DNA of 64,000 bases, taken from [Flexibacter] sp. ATCC 35208. Its GTDB lineage: Bacteria > Bacteroidota > Bacteroidia > Chitinophagales > Chitinophagaceae. Positions within the stretch are counted from its first letter, which is position 1. Every line of letters starts with the position of its first letter. The translations under genes and the position numbers were made by a program. Below are positions 1-8,444 of this stretch, one piece after another. The DNA lies in contig NZ_MTKN01000011.1 of NCBI RefSeq assembly GCF_001975825.1, forward strand, positions 53,666 to 117,665, read 5' to 3'. The notes under the pieces are model-generated. The model had not been told where the DNA came from. It ran no database searches and worked only from the letters and a program-made list of their open reading frames with translations.

Positions 1-78
1 TCCGCCAGGATCATTCAGTATTAGGGCATAGGGTATTTGGGCATTTATTTTGTGTTTTAGCTTAAAAAACTACAACAT

Positions 79-555
79 ATGAGTACCGCAGTAACCAATA
101 TCGGACTAGAGAAAAAAAACTCAAAAGAACTAGCAGAAAAACTCAATCACCTGCTAGCCGCCTACCAGGTTTTTTACATGAACGTACGCGGCTTTCACTG
201 GAACATTCGCGGCGACAAATTCTTCACACTTCATATAAAATTTGAAGAACTATATACCGATTCATTAACCAAAATTGATGAAATCGCAGAACGTATATTA
301 ACCTTAGGGTTCACCCCTACTCACGCCTTCTCGGATTACATCGCCGACTCTCATATTCACGAAATAAAAAACGAAGGCAAGGACACCGCCTGTGTACAAC
401 ACGTACTTTCCGGCCTCCAAACCATTATCGAAATAGAACGTGAAGTCTCTGCCCTCAGCGCTGAAGTAGGTGACGATGGTACCAATGATCTCATCACTAC
501 CTACATTCGCGAACAGGAAAAAATAATCTGGATGTATAACGCATACTTGCGCTAA
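79..555 (+). CDS. dps: Dps family DNA-binding ferritin-like protein
   Basis: Mini-ferritin that oxidises and stores iron and protects DNA in starvation or oxidative stress; it acts as a cytoplasmic dodecamer. The 158 residues match the usual family length. The ferroxidase ligands are visible with the spacing known from Dps proteins: H40 (in GFHWN), H52, D67 and E71. The N-terminus is short and Lys-rich, which may help DNA contact. The ATG start is the first in frame. The gene is monocistronic here; a hairpin with a T-run lies about 125 bp downstream. Confident in the family; I cannot tell from sequence alone whether this member binds DNA. Confidence 0.93.
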   Translation: MSTAVTNIGLEKKNSKELAEKLNHLLAAYQVFYMNVRGFHWNIRGDKFFTLHIKFEELYTDSLTKIDEIAERILTLGFTPTHAFSDYIADSHIHEIKNEGKDTACVQHVLSGLQTIIEIEREVSALSAEVGDDGTNDLITTYIREQEKIIWMYNAYLR

Positions 556-680
556 AAAAAGATATCATCATTAAATGTTTAGACTGCTATTTAATGTAGA
601 GATATTATAAAGTGAGTTGTAAAATTTAATTCGATTGCAGCTTGATTTCGATAGTGAAAGGGAAAGCACCCATATAGTTG

Positions 681-717
681 GAAAAGGCAATTTGTTAAAA
701 AGCAAATTGCCTTTTTC
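681..717 (+). terminator. Rho-independent terminator-like hairpin after dps
   Basis: The arms GGCAATTTG and CAAATTGCC are extended by A/T pairs into a stem of about 13 bp with an 8-nt loop, followed by a T-run. It lies about 125 nt past the dps stop, so either dps has a long 3' UTR or a separate short transcript ends here. I saw no clear promoter in the 556-680 gap. Confidence 0.7.
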
Positions 718-824
718 TATTGGTGAAAAGGTTTGTATCTTAGAAATGTGTTATAAACAGGACTTGTTTCCGCAAGAAAAAGCATGATTGATCAGCTATT
801 TTTTTTCACAGCAAAATCAATACT

Positions 825-1199
825 ATGGAAGTTTCAGCACAAACATCAGAGCTCGAACAGATTCAGGACTGGAAGGTAGAAGTGAATAGTGTCAGAGATA
901 CCATCCGGTCAATGCAAAATCGTCTTGAATTATTGTCCAGCAAGAAATCAGACGAAGATTCTCTGGCCCAGATTGAGCATTTTCAAAACCAATTCATTCG
1001 TCAGTTAGAGGTATCGGATGAGATGTTCCACGACTTAAAGCAGTGTGCAAAAAAGATCTCCAACAACGGTCAGCTCGCCGTACTACATGATGACCGTCCC
1101 GTGGATGACTGCGCCACAATGGAAGATCGCATGCAAACATTCAGAAAGCTATATATAGAATTGCAGGAAGAATTCAATGCATTCTCCGCTTTTTCATGA
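825..1199 (+). CDS. Small coiled-coil protein of unknown function
   Basis: Not recognised. The 124-residue soluble protein is rich in Glu, Gln, Leu and Lys. Heptad-like spacing through residues 8-65 and 100-120 suggests helical coiled coils. It has no signal peptide, no membrane segment and only one Cys. Codon use looks like its neighbours and the ATG is the first in frame, so it is probably a real gene. It stands alone between the terminator after dps and the convergent reductase gene. A partner-binding or structural role is possible but there is no direct evidence. Confidence 0.7.
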   Translation: MEVSAQTSELEQIQDWKVEVNSVRDTIRSMQNRLELLSSKKSDEDSLAQIEHFQNQFIRQLEVSDEMFHDLKQCAKKISNNGQLAVLHDDRPVDDCATMEDRMQTFRKLYIELQEEFNAFSAFS

Positions 1200-1270
1200 C
1201 CTTGCCTGGTTAAAGGGAAACAGACTTTAATGATGAGGGGGCTTACTTACTGTATAGCTCGTGCAGGAAA

Positions 1271-2305
1271 TCAGACTTCAATAATGACAGTCTCACTTAC
1301 TGCATATCCTGTGCAGGTAAGCAGGTAGCCTTGTGCCATCTCTTTGTCAGTGAGCACTTCATTCAATGCCATCCATATTGTTCCCTGCGTACAACGGGCT
1401 GTGCAGGAGCCACAAACTCCCCCTTTGCAGCTATATGGCAAAGTAATGCCCTGAACCAAGGCCTCGGACAATATGTTCTTATTGCCCGGTATTTTAAGCT
1501 CATAGCTTTCACTGCCTTTTTTGATCAGTACTGTTTTGATAGTACTATCTGTTGGCGCACCGATACGCGCCAGCTTAGGTGCTGTGTTTACTATAAAGTT
1601 TTCTTTATGCAGCTGTTGCTCGTTATACCCCATGAAGGTGAGTGTGAGTAGCGCCATACGCATATATTCTGGTGGTCCGCACACAAAGAATTGTGCGAGT
1701 GAAGCAGCATATTTTAATTGCTCTTTTACCAGTGGTTCCAGCAGGCCATTGCTCAGTCTGCGCACAATGCCTTCGGCACTGAAGAGGTAAATGATGTGCA
1801 ATTGTTCATTGTATTGCGACTGTAATGATTGTAATTGTTCATGAAAGATCGTCTGCTCTTGTGTAGGGCTGCTATAAACAAGTTTGATATGTGCATTTGT
1901 ATGATGATGCAGCATGTATTTCAGCAGGGAAAAGAGTGGTGTAATGCCACTGCCGGCACCTAACAAAAATACATCGAAAGGGTTTTCAGGAACTTCCTCC
2001 AGCGTGAACCGGCCAGCGGGTTGCAGGGTGGTGATGATGTCTCCCACCTTCCAGTGATCAAGAATGTGGCGGGAGATCTCTCCATTCTCCCTGCGACGTA
2101 TTGTGACAGCAAGGTCTTTGTCAATCCCCGGAGCAGAGCTGAAGGAGTAAGAACGACGATATTCTACACCATGCAATTCGATAAGAAAGGTCAGGAACTG
2201 CCCTGCCGCATAGGTGACTGGTTCTCCATTCACGGCCTGCAACCTGTAAGTGAAGGTATCGGCTGTTTCTTTTATGATAGCGATGATCTGAAGCTGTAAA
2301 TACAT
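1271..2305 (-). CDS. Ferredoxin-NADP reductase-type oxidoreductase with C-terminal 2Fe-2S domain (PaaE-like)
   Basis: Electron-transfer protein that moves electrons from NAD(P)H through FAD to a plant-type 2Fe-2S cluster. The FAD-binding beta-barrel carries RRSYSFSS (about residues 51-58). The nucleotide domain carries the glycine-rich LLGAGSGITPLFSLL (about 114-128). The ferredoxin domain has C293, C298, C301 and C331 in the plant-type C-x4-C-x2-C...C pattern. The length of 344 fits the family of PaaE and Hmp-like reductases. No oxygenase partner lies next to it, so the substrate is unknown; 'phenylacetate' would be an over-call. It is the next gene on the same strand after dxs, but a strong hairpin separates them. 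Confidence 0.88.
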   Translation of the reverse strand: MYLQLQIIAIIKETADTFTYRLQAVNGEPVTYAAGQFLTFLIELHGVEYRRSYSFSSAPGIDKDLAVTIRRRENGEISRHILDHWKVGDIITTLQPAGRFTLEEVPENPFDVFLLGAGSGITPLFSLLKYMLHHHTNAHIKLVYSSPTQEQTIFHEQLQSLQSQYNEQLHIIYLFSAEGIVRRLSNGLLEPLVKEQLKYAASLAQFFVCGPPEYMRMALLTLTFMGYNEQQLHKENFIVNTAPKLARIGAPTDSTIKTVLIKKGSESYELKIPGNKNILSEALVQGITLPYSCKGGVCGSCTARCTQGTIWMALNEVLTDKEMAQGYLLTCTGYAVSETVIIEV

Positions 2306-2320
2306 ATGTGCAAATAAAAG

Positions 2321-2380
2321 AAGTCCTTTAAAAAAAATAGCTTTCGCCCACTGGCAAAAGCTATTTTTTTTAAAGGATTT
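2321..2380 (-). terminator. Long bidirectional hairpin terminator after dxs
   Basis: A stem of about 28 bp (one C-A mismatch, one G-T pair) with the 4-nt loop CACT at 2349-2352. Runs of eight A and eight T lie within the arms, so T-tracts exist on both strands. It sits 38 bp past the dxs stop and 15 bp upstream of the reductase start, and should end dxs transcription. Confidence 0.85.
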
Positions 2381-2418
2381 GAAATTATTTAAATGCTATT
2401 TCAATTCTTTTGATACGC

Positions 2419-4347
2419 TTACCCAGCGGTTACTGTTATCTTGTCTTTCAGCATTTCTCTTGCCGCCGCCGCAATACCTGCCGCATCAAAACCACACTCA
2501 CGGTGCAGCTCTTCAGGCTTACCATGCTCAATGATCCTATCAGGGATACCCAGGCGTTTTACTTTCGCTGTATACCCATGATCTACCATGAATTCCAGTA
2601 CCGCACTACCAAAACCACCACTGATTGCATGGTCTTCTACAGTGATCACTTTATCGAACTGGCTGAATATTTCATGCAGCATCTCTTCATCGAGTGGCTT
2701 TACAAAGCGCATGTCGTAATGAGCAGGTTGCAGATCATCTGCCAGCAGGTTTTTGCAGGCTTCAGTTACGAAGTTACCTACTGGACCCAGGGAGAGGATC
2801 GCTACATCTTTACCACTCCGCAGTTTGCGGCCGGTACCGACTTTAATTTCTTTGAAAGGCTGGCGCCACTCAGGCATCACACCCTGTCCTCTCGGATAGC
2901 GGATCACGAAAGGCAGTTGCTGTGTAGGCAACTGGGAAGTGTACATCAGGTTACGCAGTTCCTCTTCATTCATCGGTGAGCTGATCACCACATTGGGTAC
3001 ACAACGCATATAAGCAATGTCGTAAACACCATGGTGGGTAGGCCCATCTTCACCTACCAGGCCTGCGCGGTCCAGGCAAAATACTACCGGGAGTTTCTGA
3101 ATAGCTACGTCATGTAATGCCTGATCGTATGCACGCTGGAAGAAGGAAGAGTAAATGGTACAGAACACACGCATACCCTGCGTAGCCAGACCGGCGGAGA
3201 GGGTAACGGCATGTTGCTCACAGATACCTACGTCAAAGGCGCGATCCGGCATCTTTTCCATCATGTATTTGAGGGAGGAGCCGGAAGGCATAGCAGGGGT
3301 TATACCCATAATGGTATTATTCTGCTCTGCGAGTTCTATGATGGTATGCCCAAACACATCCTGGTATTTAGGAGGTTGTGGCTTATCAGGTATTTTTTTG
3401 AAGATTTCGCCTGTGATTTTATCAAACAGGCCTGGTGCGTGCCAGGTAGTCTGGTCCTTTTCTGCCAGTGCATAACCTTTACCCTTGGTGGTAACGATAT
3501 GGAGCAGTTTTGGGCCGGGAATATCTTTCAGGTCCTGCAGGGTATCCACCAGTTTGGTGATATTATGCCCATCGATGGGACCGAAGTAACGGAGTTTCAG
3601 GGATTCAAAGAGGTTGCTGGAGCCGGATACCACGCCTTTGATACCTGCTTCCAGTTTAGAAGCCATATCGCGGGTAAAGCGCTTGCCTACGGGGAGTTTG
3701 CCCAGCAGGTTCCAGATGTCGTCACGGAACTTGTTGTAGGTAGGCGAAGTGGTAATGTCTGTCAGGTATTCTTTGAGTGCGCCTACGTTCGGGTCAATGG
3801 ACATGCAGTTATCGTTGAGGATAAAGAGCACGTTGGCATTGGCTACGCCTGCGTGGTTGAGGGCTTCGAAGGCCATACCAGCGGTCATAGCGCCATCACC
3901 GATCACAGCAATATGCTGGCGGTCGGTTTCTCCTTTGAACTTGGAAGCGATGGCCATACCCAGGGCTGCGGAAAGGGAAGTGGAGGAGTGACCTACGCCA
4001 AAGGTGTCGTAGGGGCTTTCATCTCTTTTTGGGAAACCACTGATACCGTGGTATTTTCGGTTGGTATAGAACACATCCCTTCTGCCGGTAAGGATTTTGT
4101 GTCCATATGCCTGATGACCTACATCCCATACCAGCTGATCATAGGGAGTATTGAATACATAGTGCAGGGCTACTGAAAGTTCTACAACGCCCAGGCTGGC
4201 CGCAAAGTGGCCACCATGCACGCTTACCACGTCAATAATGAATTGGCGGAGTTCTTCACTTACCTCATGCAGTTGTTCTTTACTAAGCTTCCGCAAATCA
4301 GCAGGGGTTTGGATGTTGCCCAGCAATGGGCCCGGCGTAATATTCAT
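2419..4347 (-). CDS. dxs: 1-deoxy-D-xylulose-5-phosphate synthase
   Basis: First enzyme of the MEP isoprenoid pathway: it condenses pyruvate and glyceraldehyde 3-phosphate using thiamine diphosphate. Visible motifs are GHQAYGHK near the N-terminus, the thiamine-diphosphate motif starting GDGAMTAGMAFEALNHAG and ending NDN, and the transketolase DRAGLVGEDGPTHHG segment. The start was set at ATG 4347 (MNITPG), giving 642 residues. The longer frame begins with TTG at 4377, and a TAnnTTTG promoter box overlaps that codon, so the upstream part is probably not translated. Isoprenoid supply fits with the GGGP synthase further along the window, though the two are not linked in an operon. Confidence 0.96.
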   Translation of the reverse strand: MNITPGPLLGNIQTPADLRKLSKEQLHEVSEELRQFIIDVVSVHGGHFAASLGVVELSVALHYVFNTPYDQLVWDVGHQAYGHKILTGRRDVFYTNRKYHGISGFPKRDESPYDTFGVGHSSTSLSAALGMAIASKFKGETDRQHIAVIGDGAMTAGMAFEALNHAGVANANVLFILNDNCMSIDPNVGALKEYLTDITTSPTYNKFRDDIWNLLGKLPVGKRFTRDMASKLEAGIKGVVSGSSNLFESLKLRYFGPIDGHNITKLVDTLQDLKDIPGPKLLHIVTTKGKGYALAEKDQTTWHAPGLFDKITGEIFKKIPDKPQPPKYQDVFGHTIIELAEQNNTIMGITPAMPSGSSLKYMMEKMPDRAFDVGICEQHAVTLSAGLATQGMRVFCTIYSSFFQRAYDQALHDVAIQKLPVVFCLDRAGLVGEDGPTHHGVYDIAYMRCVPNVVISSPMNEEELRNLMYTSQLPTQQLPFVIRYPRGQGVMPEWRQPFKEIKVGTGRKLRSGKDVAILSLGPVGNFVTEACKNLLADDLQPAHYDMRFVKPLDEEMLHEIFSQFDKVITVEDHAISGGFGSAVLEFMVDHGYTAKVKRLGIPDRIIEHGKPEELHRECGFDAAGIAAAAREMLKDKITVTAG

Positions 4348-4374
4348 ATCTGTTGGATGCAGGATTTTAATAAA

Positions 4375-4382
4375 CAAAAGTA
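4375..4382 (-). promoter_or_regulatory. Candidate Bacteroidota -7 box for dxs
   Basis: TACTTTTG on the minus strand matches the Bacteroidota -7 consensus TAnnTTTG. It ends about 28 nt before ATG 4347. No convincing -33 TTTG was seen at standard spacing, so this rests on the -7 box only. Confidence 0.45.
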
Positions 4383-4498
4383 CGATAAATAATGTGTGTA
4401 TGCACTTAGCAATTCATTTGCCAATAATCAGCACATACAACCATTTGGCCTTGCAGAAATCCGTACATCTGCACCTGTTGCAGTATACCACTGGCTAA

Positions 4499-4812
4499 TG
4501 GTATTTTTGAAATAGAAGATATCCGCTGATTTATCAGAAAAATTCCCCTGCTGCTTTGTGGGAAGGAATTTGGTATTTCAGGAGTGGGGGATAATTATCG
4601 GAAAATCCCTTGCTGCTTTGTGGGAAGGGAATGCGGTATTTCAGGAGTGGGTGGATAATTATCGGAAAATCCCCTGTTGCTTTGTGGGAAGGGAATGTGG
4701 TATTCAGGAGGAGGTTGGATTATTTTCAAAAAACTCCCCTGCTATCTTGCCGGAAGTAAATATGGTATATCAGGAGGGTGTTGGGCTACAGCCGCTGAGG
4801 TATTTTTGAAAT
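4499..4812. repeat. Degenerate tandem minisatellite, four ~64-bp units
   Basis: Four head-to-tail copies begin at 4544, 4606, 4670 and 4735 (periods 62, 64 and 65 bp). The shared core is CCCCTGCTGCTTTGTGGGAA, then GGTATTTCAGGAG and GGATAATTATCGG. The first three units are most alike; the fourth is strongly diverged. The 14-mer GGTATTTTTGAAAT occurs at both edges (4500-4513 and 4799-4812), as if decayed half-units flank the array. Each unit can form a small TTCCC/GGGAA hairpin. It fills the gap between the divergent dxs and the LytS-type kinase. Frames across it can be read through but look like translated repeat, not a protein. Confidence 0.85.
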
Positions 4813-4840
4813 GTAGCAGTTGTTTATTAATTTCAAATAG

Positions 4841-5878
4841 ATGTTTAAACGAATATCAAAATATTGGTGGTGTCAGATAGCTGGATGGGCTGCTTATTTT
4901 GTTGTGAATATATTCTTCGCCTATTCTTACCAGGGAAGTATAGACAGGTCCTACACTATCAACCTGCTGCTCATTATATTTTTTGGTCTGGTGGCCACCC
5001 ATTTACTCCGGAGTATTCTGCAGCGTATCAACTGGTTCCAATATAGTTTTGAGAGCCAGATGCTGTTATTTTTTGGATTGACAGTAGGTGCCGGGGTTAT
5101 CATCTATGTGGGTAATATTGCCGTTGGCAATTTATTCCGGGATCTGGGCCAGCAGCGGGCATTTACAGATCTGAAAACAGTGAATTTTCTCTTACCGATC
5201 TTTTTGATCACGGCTATCTGGTGGCTCATTTATTTTGTGTGGCACTATATAGACCGGAGCAGAAATACCCAGGTAGATAAGTTGAAGCTGGAAAGTACGG
5301 TGAAGGAGCTGGAATTGAAAACCATCAAGTCACAGCTAAATCCACATTTTATCTTTAACGCGCTCAACAGTATCAGGGCATTGGTAGATGAAAACCCACA
5401 AAGGGCCAGAACGGCCATCACAGAGTTGTCGAACATACTCCGGAGCTCCATGCAGGTGGAAAAAGCGGAGACTGTGAGCCTGGAAAATGAGTTGAGTATT
5501 GTGAAAGATTACCTGGCATTGGAAACCATCCGGTTTGAAGAAAGATTGAAAGTGGAATATGATATCGATCCGGAAACCCTGGAATTGCCTATTCCCCCTA
5601 TGATGTTGCAAACGCTGGTGGAAAATGCGATCAAACATGGGATTTCAAGGATTATCACAGGTGGAACGGTGCTGATTGCGTCTCATGTAAAAAATATGCA
5701 GCATGAGATAACGATTGAAAACACAGGACAACTGTCTGCCTCAGGTCCGGGATTTGGATTTGGAATACAGAGTACGAGACAAAGGTTGAGTATGCTGTTT
5801 GGCAGCAGGGCGTCTTTCAATATTTACAACAAGGATGGAGAGATGGTAGAGGTAAAGGTGGTAATGCCATTGGTATAA
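4841..5878 (+). CDS. LytS/YehU-type membrane sensor histidine kinase
   Basis: Sensor kinase of the His_kinase (LytS) family, paired with the LytTR regulator 64 bp downstream. Residues 10-160 hold four predicted membrane helices (for example near 14-30, 44-60, 75-95 and 115-135) with short loops, so the signal is probably sensed in or near the membrane. A short coiled linker leads to the phosphoacceptor H169 in NPHFIFNALNSIRAL. The ATP-binding domain has the N-box VENAIKHGI and GFGFGIQSTRQRL. Length of 345 is normal for this family. The minisatellite lies directly upstream and may contain its promoter. The signal is unknown. Confidence 0.92.
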   Translation: MFKRISKYWWCQIAGWAAYFVVNIFFAYSYQGSIDRSYTINLLLIIFFGLVATHLLRSILQRINWFQYSFESQMLLFFGLTVGAGVIIYVGNIAVGNLFRDLGQQRAFTDLKTVNFLLPIFLITAIWWLIYFVWHYIDRSRNTQVDKLKLESTVKELELKTIKSQLNPHFIFNALNSIRALVDENPQRARTAITELSNILRSSMQVEKAETVSLENELSIVKDYLALETIRFEERLKVEYDIDPETLELPIPPMMLQTLVENAIKHGISRIITGGTVLIASHVKNMQHEITIENTGQLSASGPGFGFGIQSTRQRLSMLFGSRASFNIYNKDGEMVEVKVVMPLV

Positions 5879-5942
5879 CCCACTTTTTGAAAAAATTCTT
5901 AGATTTATACTAGCGCGCAGCGATCAAAACAAGCAACTGCTC

Positions 5943-6671
5943 ATGAAAAAAGCTTTAATTATTGACGATGAAAGACTGGCCAGAAGTGAGCTCAAAAAGC
6001 TGCTGGCAGACCATCCGGAGATTGTGGTGGTAGGAGAAGCGGTGAATGCAAAAGATGGTCTGGAAAAGATCGAAACCCTGCATCCGGACCTCCTGTTCCT
6101 GGATATCCAGATGCCTGACAAAACTGGTTTTGACTTACTGGCTGAGCTGGAGAAAGCTCCCCAGGTTATTTTCACCACAGCATACGACGAACACGCGCTG
6201 AAAGCATTTGAGTATAACGCCCTGGATTACCTGCTGAAGCCGGTAGAACCCAAAAGGCTGGCCGATGCCATACAGAAACTGCATCAGCAGGAAGAAAAGG
6301 AAAGACAGGCCGAAGTAGGCGCGATCAGAACTATTCTATCAGAAAACGACCAGGTATTTGTAAAAGACGGAGATCGTTGCTGGTTTGTGAAGTTGCAGGA
6401 AATCCGTCTCTTTGAGAGTGTGGGCAACTATGCACGGGTGTACTTTGAAACTAATAAGCCATTGATCCTGAAATCATTAAATGCGCTGGAAGAGCGTCTG
6501 GACGAAAGGACATTTTTCCGTGCAAACCGTAAGCACATTGTGAATCTGCGGATGATAGAAAAGATAGATACTTACTTCAACGGCGGGTTATTGCTGGAAA
6601 TGCGTGGGGGTGAAAAGATAGAGGTGAGCAGAAGGCAGGCCGTGAAATTCAAGGAGATGATGAGTCTCTAA
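5943..6671 (+). CDS. LytTR-type response regulator
   Basis: DNA-binding response regulator and cognate of the preceding LytS-type kinase (same strand, 64-bp gap, probable operon). The receiver domain covers residues 1-120 with the acidic pair D8/D9 and phosphoacceptor D54 in LFLDIQMP. The C-terminal LytTR domain covers about 135-240 and includes FRANRKHIVNLRMI. Length of 242 is typical. Targets cannot be named; the adjacent genes are not obviously cell-wall or autolysis genes. Confidence 0.93.
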   Translation: MKKALIIDDERLARSELKKLLADHPEIVVVGEAVNAKDGLEKIETLHPDLLFLDIQMPDKTGFDLLAELEKAPQVIFTTAYDEHALKAFEYNALDYLLKPVEPKRLADAIQKLHQQEEKERQAEVGAIRTILSENDQVFVKDGDRCWFVKLQEIRLFESVGNYARVYFETNKPLILKSLNALEERLDERTFFRANRKHIVNLRMIEKIDTYFNGGLLLEMRGGEKIEVSRRQAVKFKEMMSL

Positions 6672-6773
6672 ATAAAACAATCATGAAAATGGAAATTCTC
6701 CAACGGGCATGAAAGCCATTTTCAGAAAAGACAGCACAGGTTTAAAACTTAGAAATACAACAAAAAGTCCCCT

Positions 6774-6799
6774 CAGGAGAGGGGACTTTAGTTTTTTTA
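6774..6799. terminator. Bidirectional terminator between LytTR regulator and GGGP synthase
   Basis: Perfect 11-bp stem AAAGTCCCCTC / GAGGGGACTTT with loop AGGA. A T-run follows on the plus strand and an A-run precedes it, so it can end both convergent transcripts. Confidence 0.88.
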
Positions 6800-6812
6800 G
6801 TTGCAGGAACTA

Positions 6813-7568
6813 TTATCTTAAAACAGGTGCTGCATGTACAGCATCTGCAATTTCCTTGATTAAAGAAGCATCTTTTTCAATAGCGTTTCCGACTACGATG
6901 ATGTCGGCGCCAGCTTTACAGTTCAGATAGGCTTTTTCAGCATCCCGGATACCACCGCCCACAATGATTGGGGCACTCACCTGGCTTGCCACACGGGCAA
7001 TCATACTTTCAGTAATAGGTTTACGGGCTCCGCTACCAGCGTCCATATAGACTACTTTGAGGCCGAGCATTTCGCCGGCGATGGCGGTACACATGGCAAT
7101 GTCGTCTTTGTCTGCGGGAATCGGAGTAGTGTTACTGATGTAGGATACGGTTGTAGGTGCACCTCCATCTACGACCATGTAACCAGTGGAAATCACTTCC
7201 AGTCCGCTCTTCTTCACGGCGGGTGCCGATATAACGTGCTGACCAATGAGTAATTCCGGATTACGGCCTGAGATTAAGGATAAATATAACAGCGCATCTG
7301 CATAGCGGGAAACCTGGGAAGGGCTGCCGGGAAACAAAACTACTGGTATATCACAGTTGGCTTTCAACTGTTGTACACACTCGTCTAGATGAGAGGTAAT
7401 CACAAGGCTACCCCCAAGAAAGATATAGTCGACCTTCGCTGCTGTACATTTAGCGGCCAGGTCGGCTGCTCCTGCTGGAGTTACCTTATCCGGATCAATC
7501 AGAACTGCAAAGGATTTGAGTCCTTTTGCTTTCCTGTCGATGAAAGAATTGTATATTTTATTGTGCAT
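6813..7568 (-). CDS. Geranylgeranylglyceryl phosphate synthase family protein (PcrB/GGGPS)
   Basis: TIM-barrel prenyltransferase family that joins glycerol-1-phosphate to a polyprenyl diphosphate. Visible: AVLIDPDKVTP near the N-terminus, FLGGSLV, GYMVVDGG near the middle, YMDAGSGA, and the phosphate-binding VGGGIRDAEKA and VVGNAIE near the C-terminus. Length of 251 fits the bacterial group. GGGPS proteins are known from Bacteroidota including Chitinophaga, although archaeal ether lipids are not a hallmark of these bacteria. Start set at ATG 7568; a TTG precedes it by one codon. A TAnnTTTG box lies 26 bp upstream. Nothing nearby encodes glycerol-1-phosphate dehydrogenase. Confidence 0.92.
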   Translation of the reverse strand: MHNKIYNSFIDRKAKGLKSFAVLIDPDKVTPAGAADLAAKCTAAKVDYIFLGGSLVITSHLDECVQQLKANCDIPVVLFPGSPSQVSRYADALLYLSLISGRNPELLIGQHVISAPAVKKSGLEVISTGYMVVDGGAPTTVSYISNTTPIPADKDDIAMCTAIAGEMLGLKVVYMDAGSGARKPITESMIARVASQVSAPIIVGGGIRDAEKAYLNCKAGADIIVVGNAIEKDASLIKEIADAVHAAPVLR

Positions 7569-7593
7569 CAAAATAGCATTGTTCCGGTTGTCG

Positions 7594-7601
7594 CAAAAAT
7601 A
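7594..7601 (-). promoter_or_regulatory. Candidate -7 box for GGGP synthase
   Basis: TATTTTTG on the minus strand matches TAnnTTTG and ends 26 nt before ATG 7568. No strong -33 element was seen. Confidence 0.4.
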
Positions 7602-7870
7602 TAAATTTTTTGGTAATAAGTCACAGTCTTAGATAAATATGCATGGAAGCTATTTTCTATTCAAAATAACGTGATTTTGACCTCTCTCCAATTTTACAGT
7701 CTGCAATCTTTGGGCCATTCACTTAAGTGTAACGGATTAACCAGCTAAAAAGTTATTTTTTATCATATAAAATAAATATATATTTTTTTGAGCAGTAAAT
7801 ACAAGCAAATTACGAAAAACTTAAGTGAGTTAACAGTATAGCTATGCCAGTTTATGCTGAAACCCAATAG

Positions 7871-7977
7871 CAGAGGACCTTTGCGCCGAATTTACAAATG
7901 CAGATTTCCTACGCTCAGGGAGTGCCTGAAAACCACCTACTGGCTTCATTTTCAGGACTTAGCGTACAGGGCCTTTG
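7871..7977 (+). ncRNA. Candidate structured RNA (long stem with asymmetric bubble)
   Basis: Three nested complementary segments: CAGAGGACC (7871-7879) with GGGCCTTTG (7969-7977, one mismatch, one G-U); TACGCT (7910-7915) with AGCGTA (7961-7966); CCTGAAAA (7925-7932) with TTTTCAGG (7949-7956). This leaves a one-sided internal bubble of about 30 nt (7880-7909) against 2 nt, and a 16-nt apical loop. No protein frame covers it. The long rod with a large bubble recalls 6S RNA in outline, but I see no sequence match that would prove it. The strand is assigned by analogy only. Confidence 0.4.
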
Positions 7978-8029
7978 TTAATGATTTGTTATTGTGCCCG
8001 GAAAATTTTAAAGAAAAATAACATGCCCT

Positions 8030-8104
8030 TACATTTGTATTCAAATAGGGTTTTCATAGGATAGTAACAAATTGAGGGCGCCTTTCCAGGTGCCCTTACT
8101 ATTT
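8030..8104 (+). ncRNA. Candidate ~60-nt small RNA with own promoter and terminator
   Basis: TACATTTG (8030-8037) matches the TAnnTTTG -7 box, with TTTT about 19 nt before it. A 9-bp hairpin follows at 8075-8096 (AGGGC..CC / GG..GCCCT, loop TTCC), then TTACTATTTTTT. No start codon lies between, so the product would be an untranslated transcript from about 8044 to 8104. Confidence 0.4.
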
Positions 8105-8440
8105 TTTCTGAGGTCTGTTTTTACCTATTTTAAGATCTTTTACCGCATAACTTTCCTGGTAGCTTCTGATCGTTCAAAAGCACAATTTATACTCTCAACA
8201 TAGGTTTTTTCTCTATTAGTTCGCTCTACACATTATCTCTCTGGTGATTATCTGGTGATTTGTATTAATCGCAGATGTAAGTGAGGACTCCCTCTAAGTT
8301 GGCATTTCACATATATTCGTAAAAAGTCTCATTTTGGATTTACCATAAATTCATTATTTTTTTATACGTTTTATTAAGATTGATCTAATAAATTGAAGTA
8401 TTTCAAATATTTATGTGGATTATACCATTACTGTATATAT
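8105..8440. other. AT-rich intergenic stretch, no gene seen
   Basis: About 330 bp of AT-rich DNA with no supported reading frame. The only pattern noted is a short direct repeat, CTGGTGATT, at about 8241-8260 (two copies). It may hold regulatory sequence for the small transcript that follows. Confidence 0.5.
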
Positions 8441-8444
8441 TTAT

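Noticed and set aside
3211..4176. Antisense frame of 321 codons inside dxs
   Set aside because: Wholly inside a clear dxs gene, without start context or recognisable domains.
4499..4812. CRISPR array
   Set aside because: Units are ~64 bp without a short-repeat plus unique-spacer structure, and no cas genes are present.
4558..4880. Plus-strand frames reading through the minisatellite
   Set aside because: The repeated VFQEW-like translation follows the DNA period and changes frame between units; no sign of coding selection.
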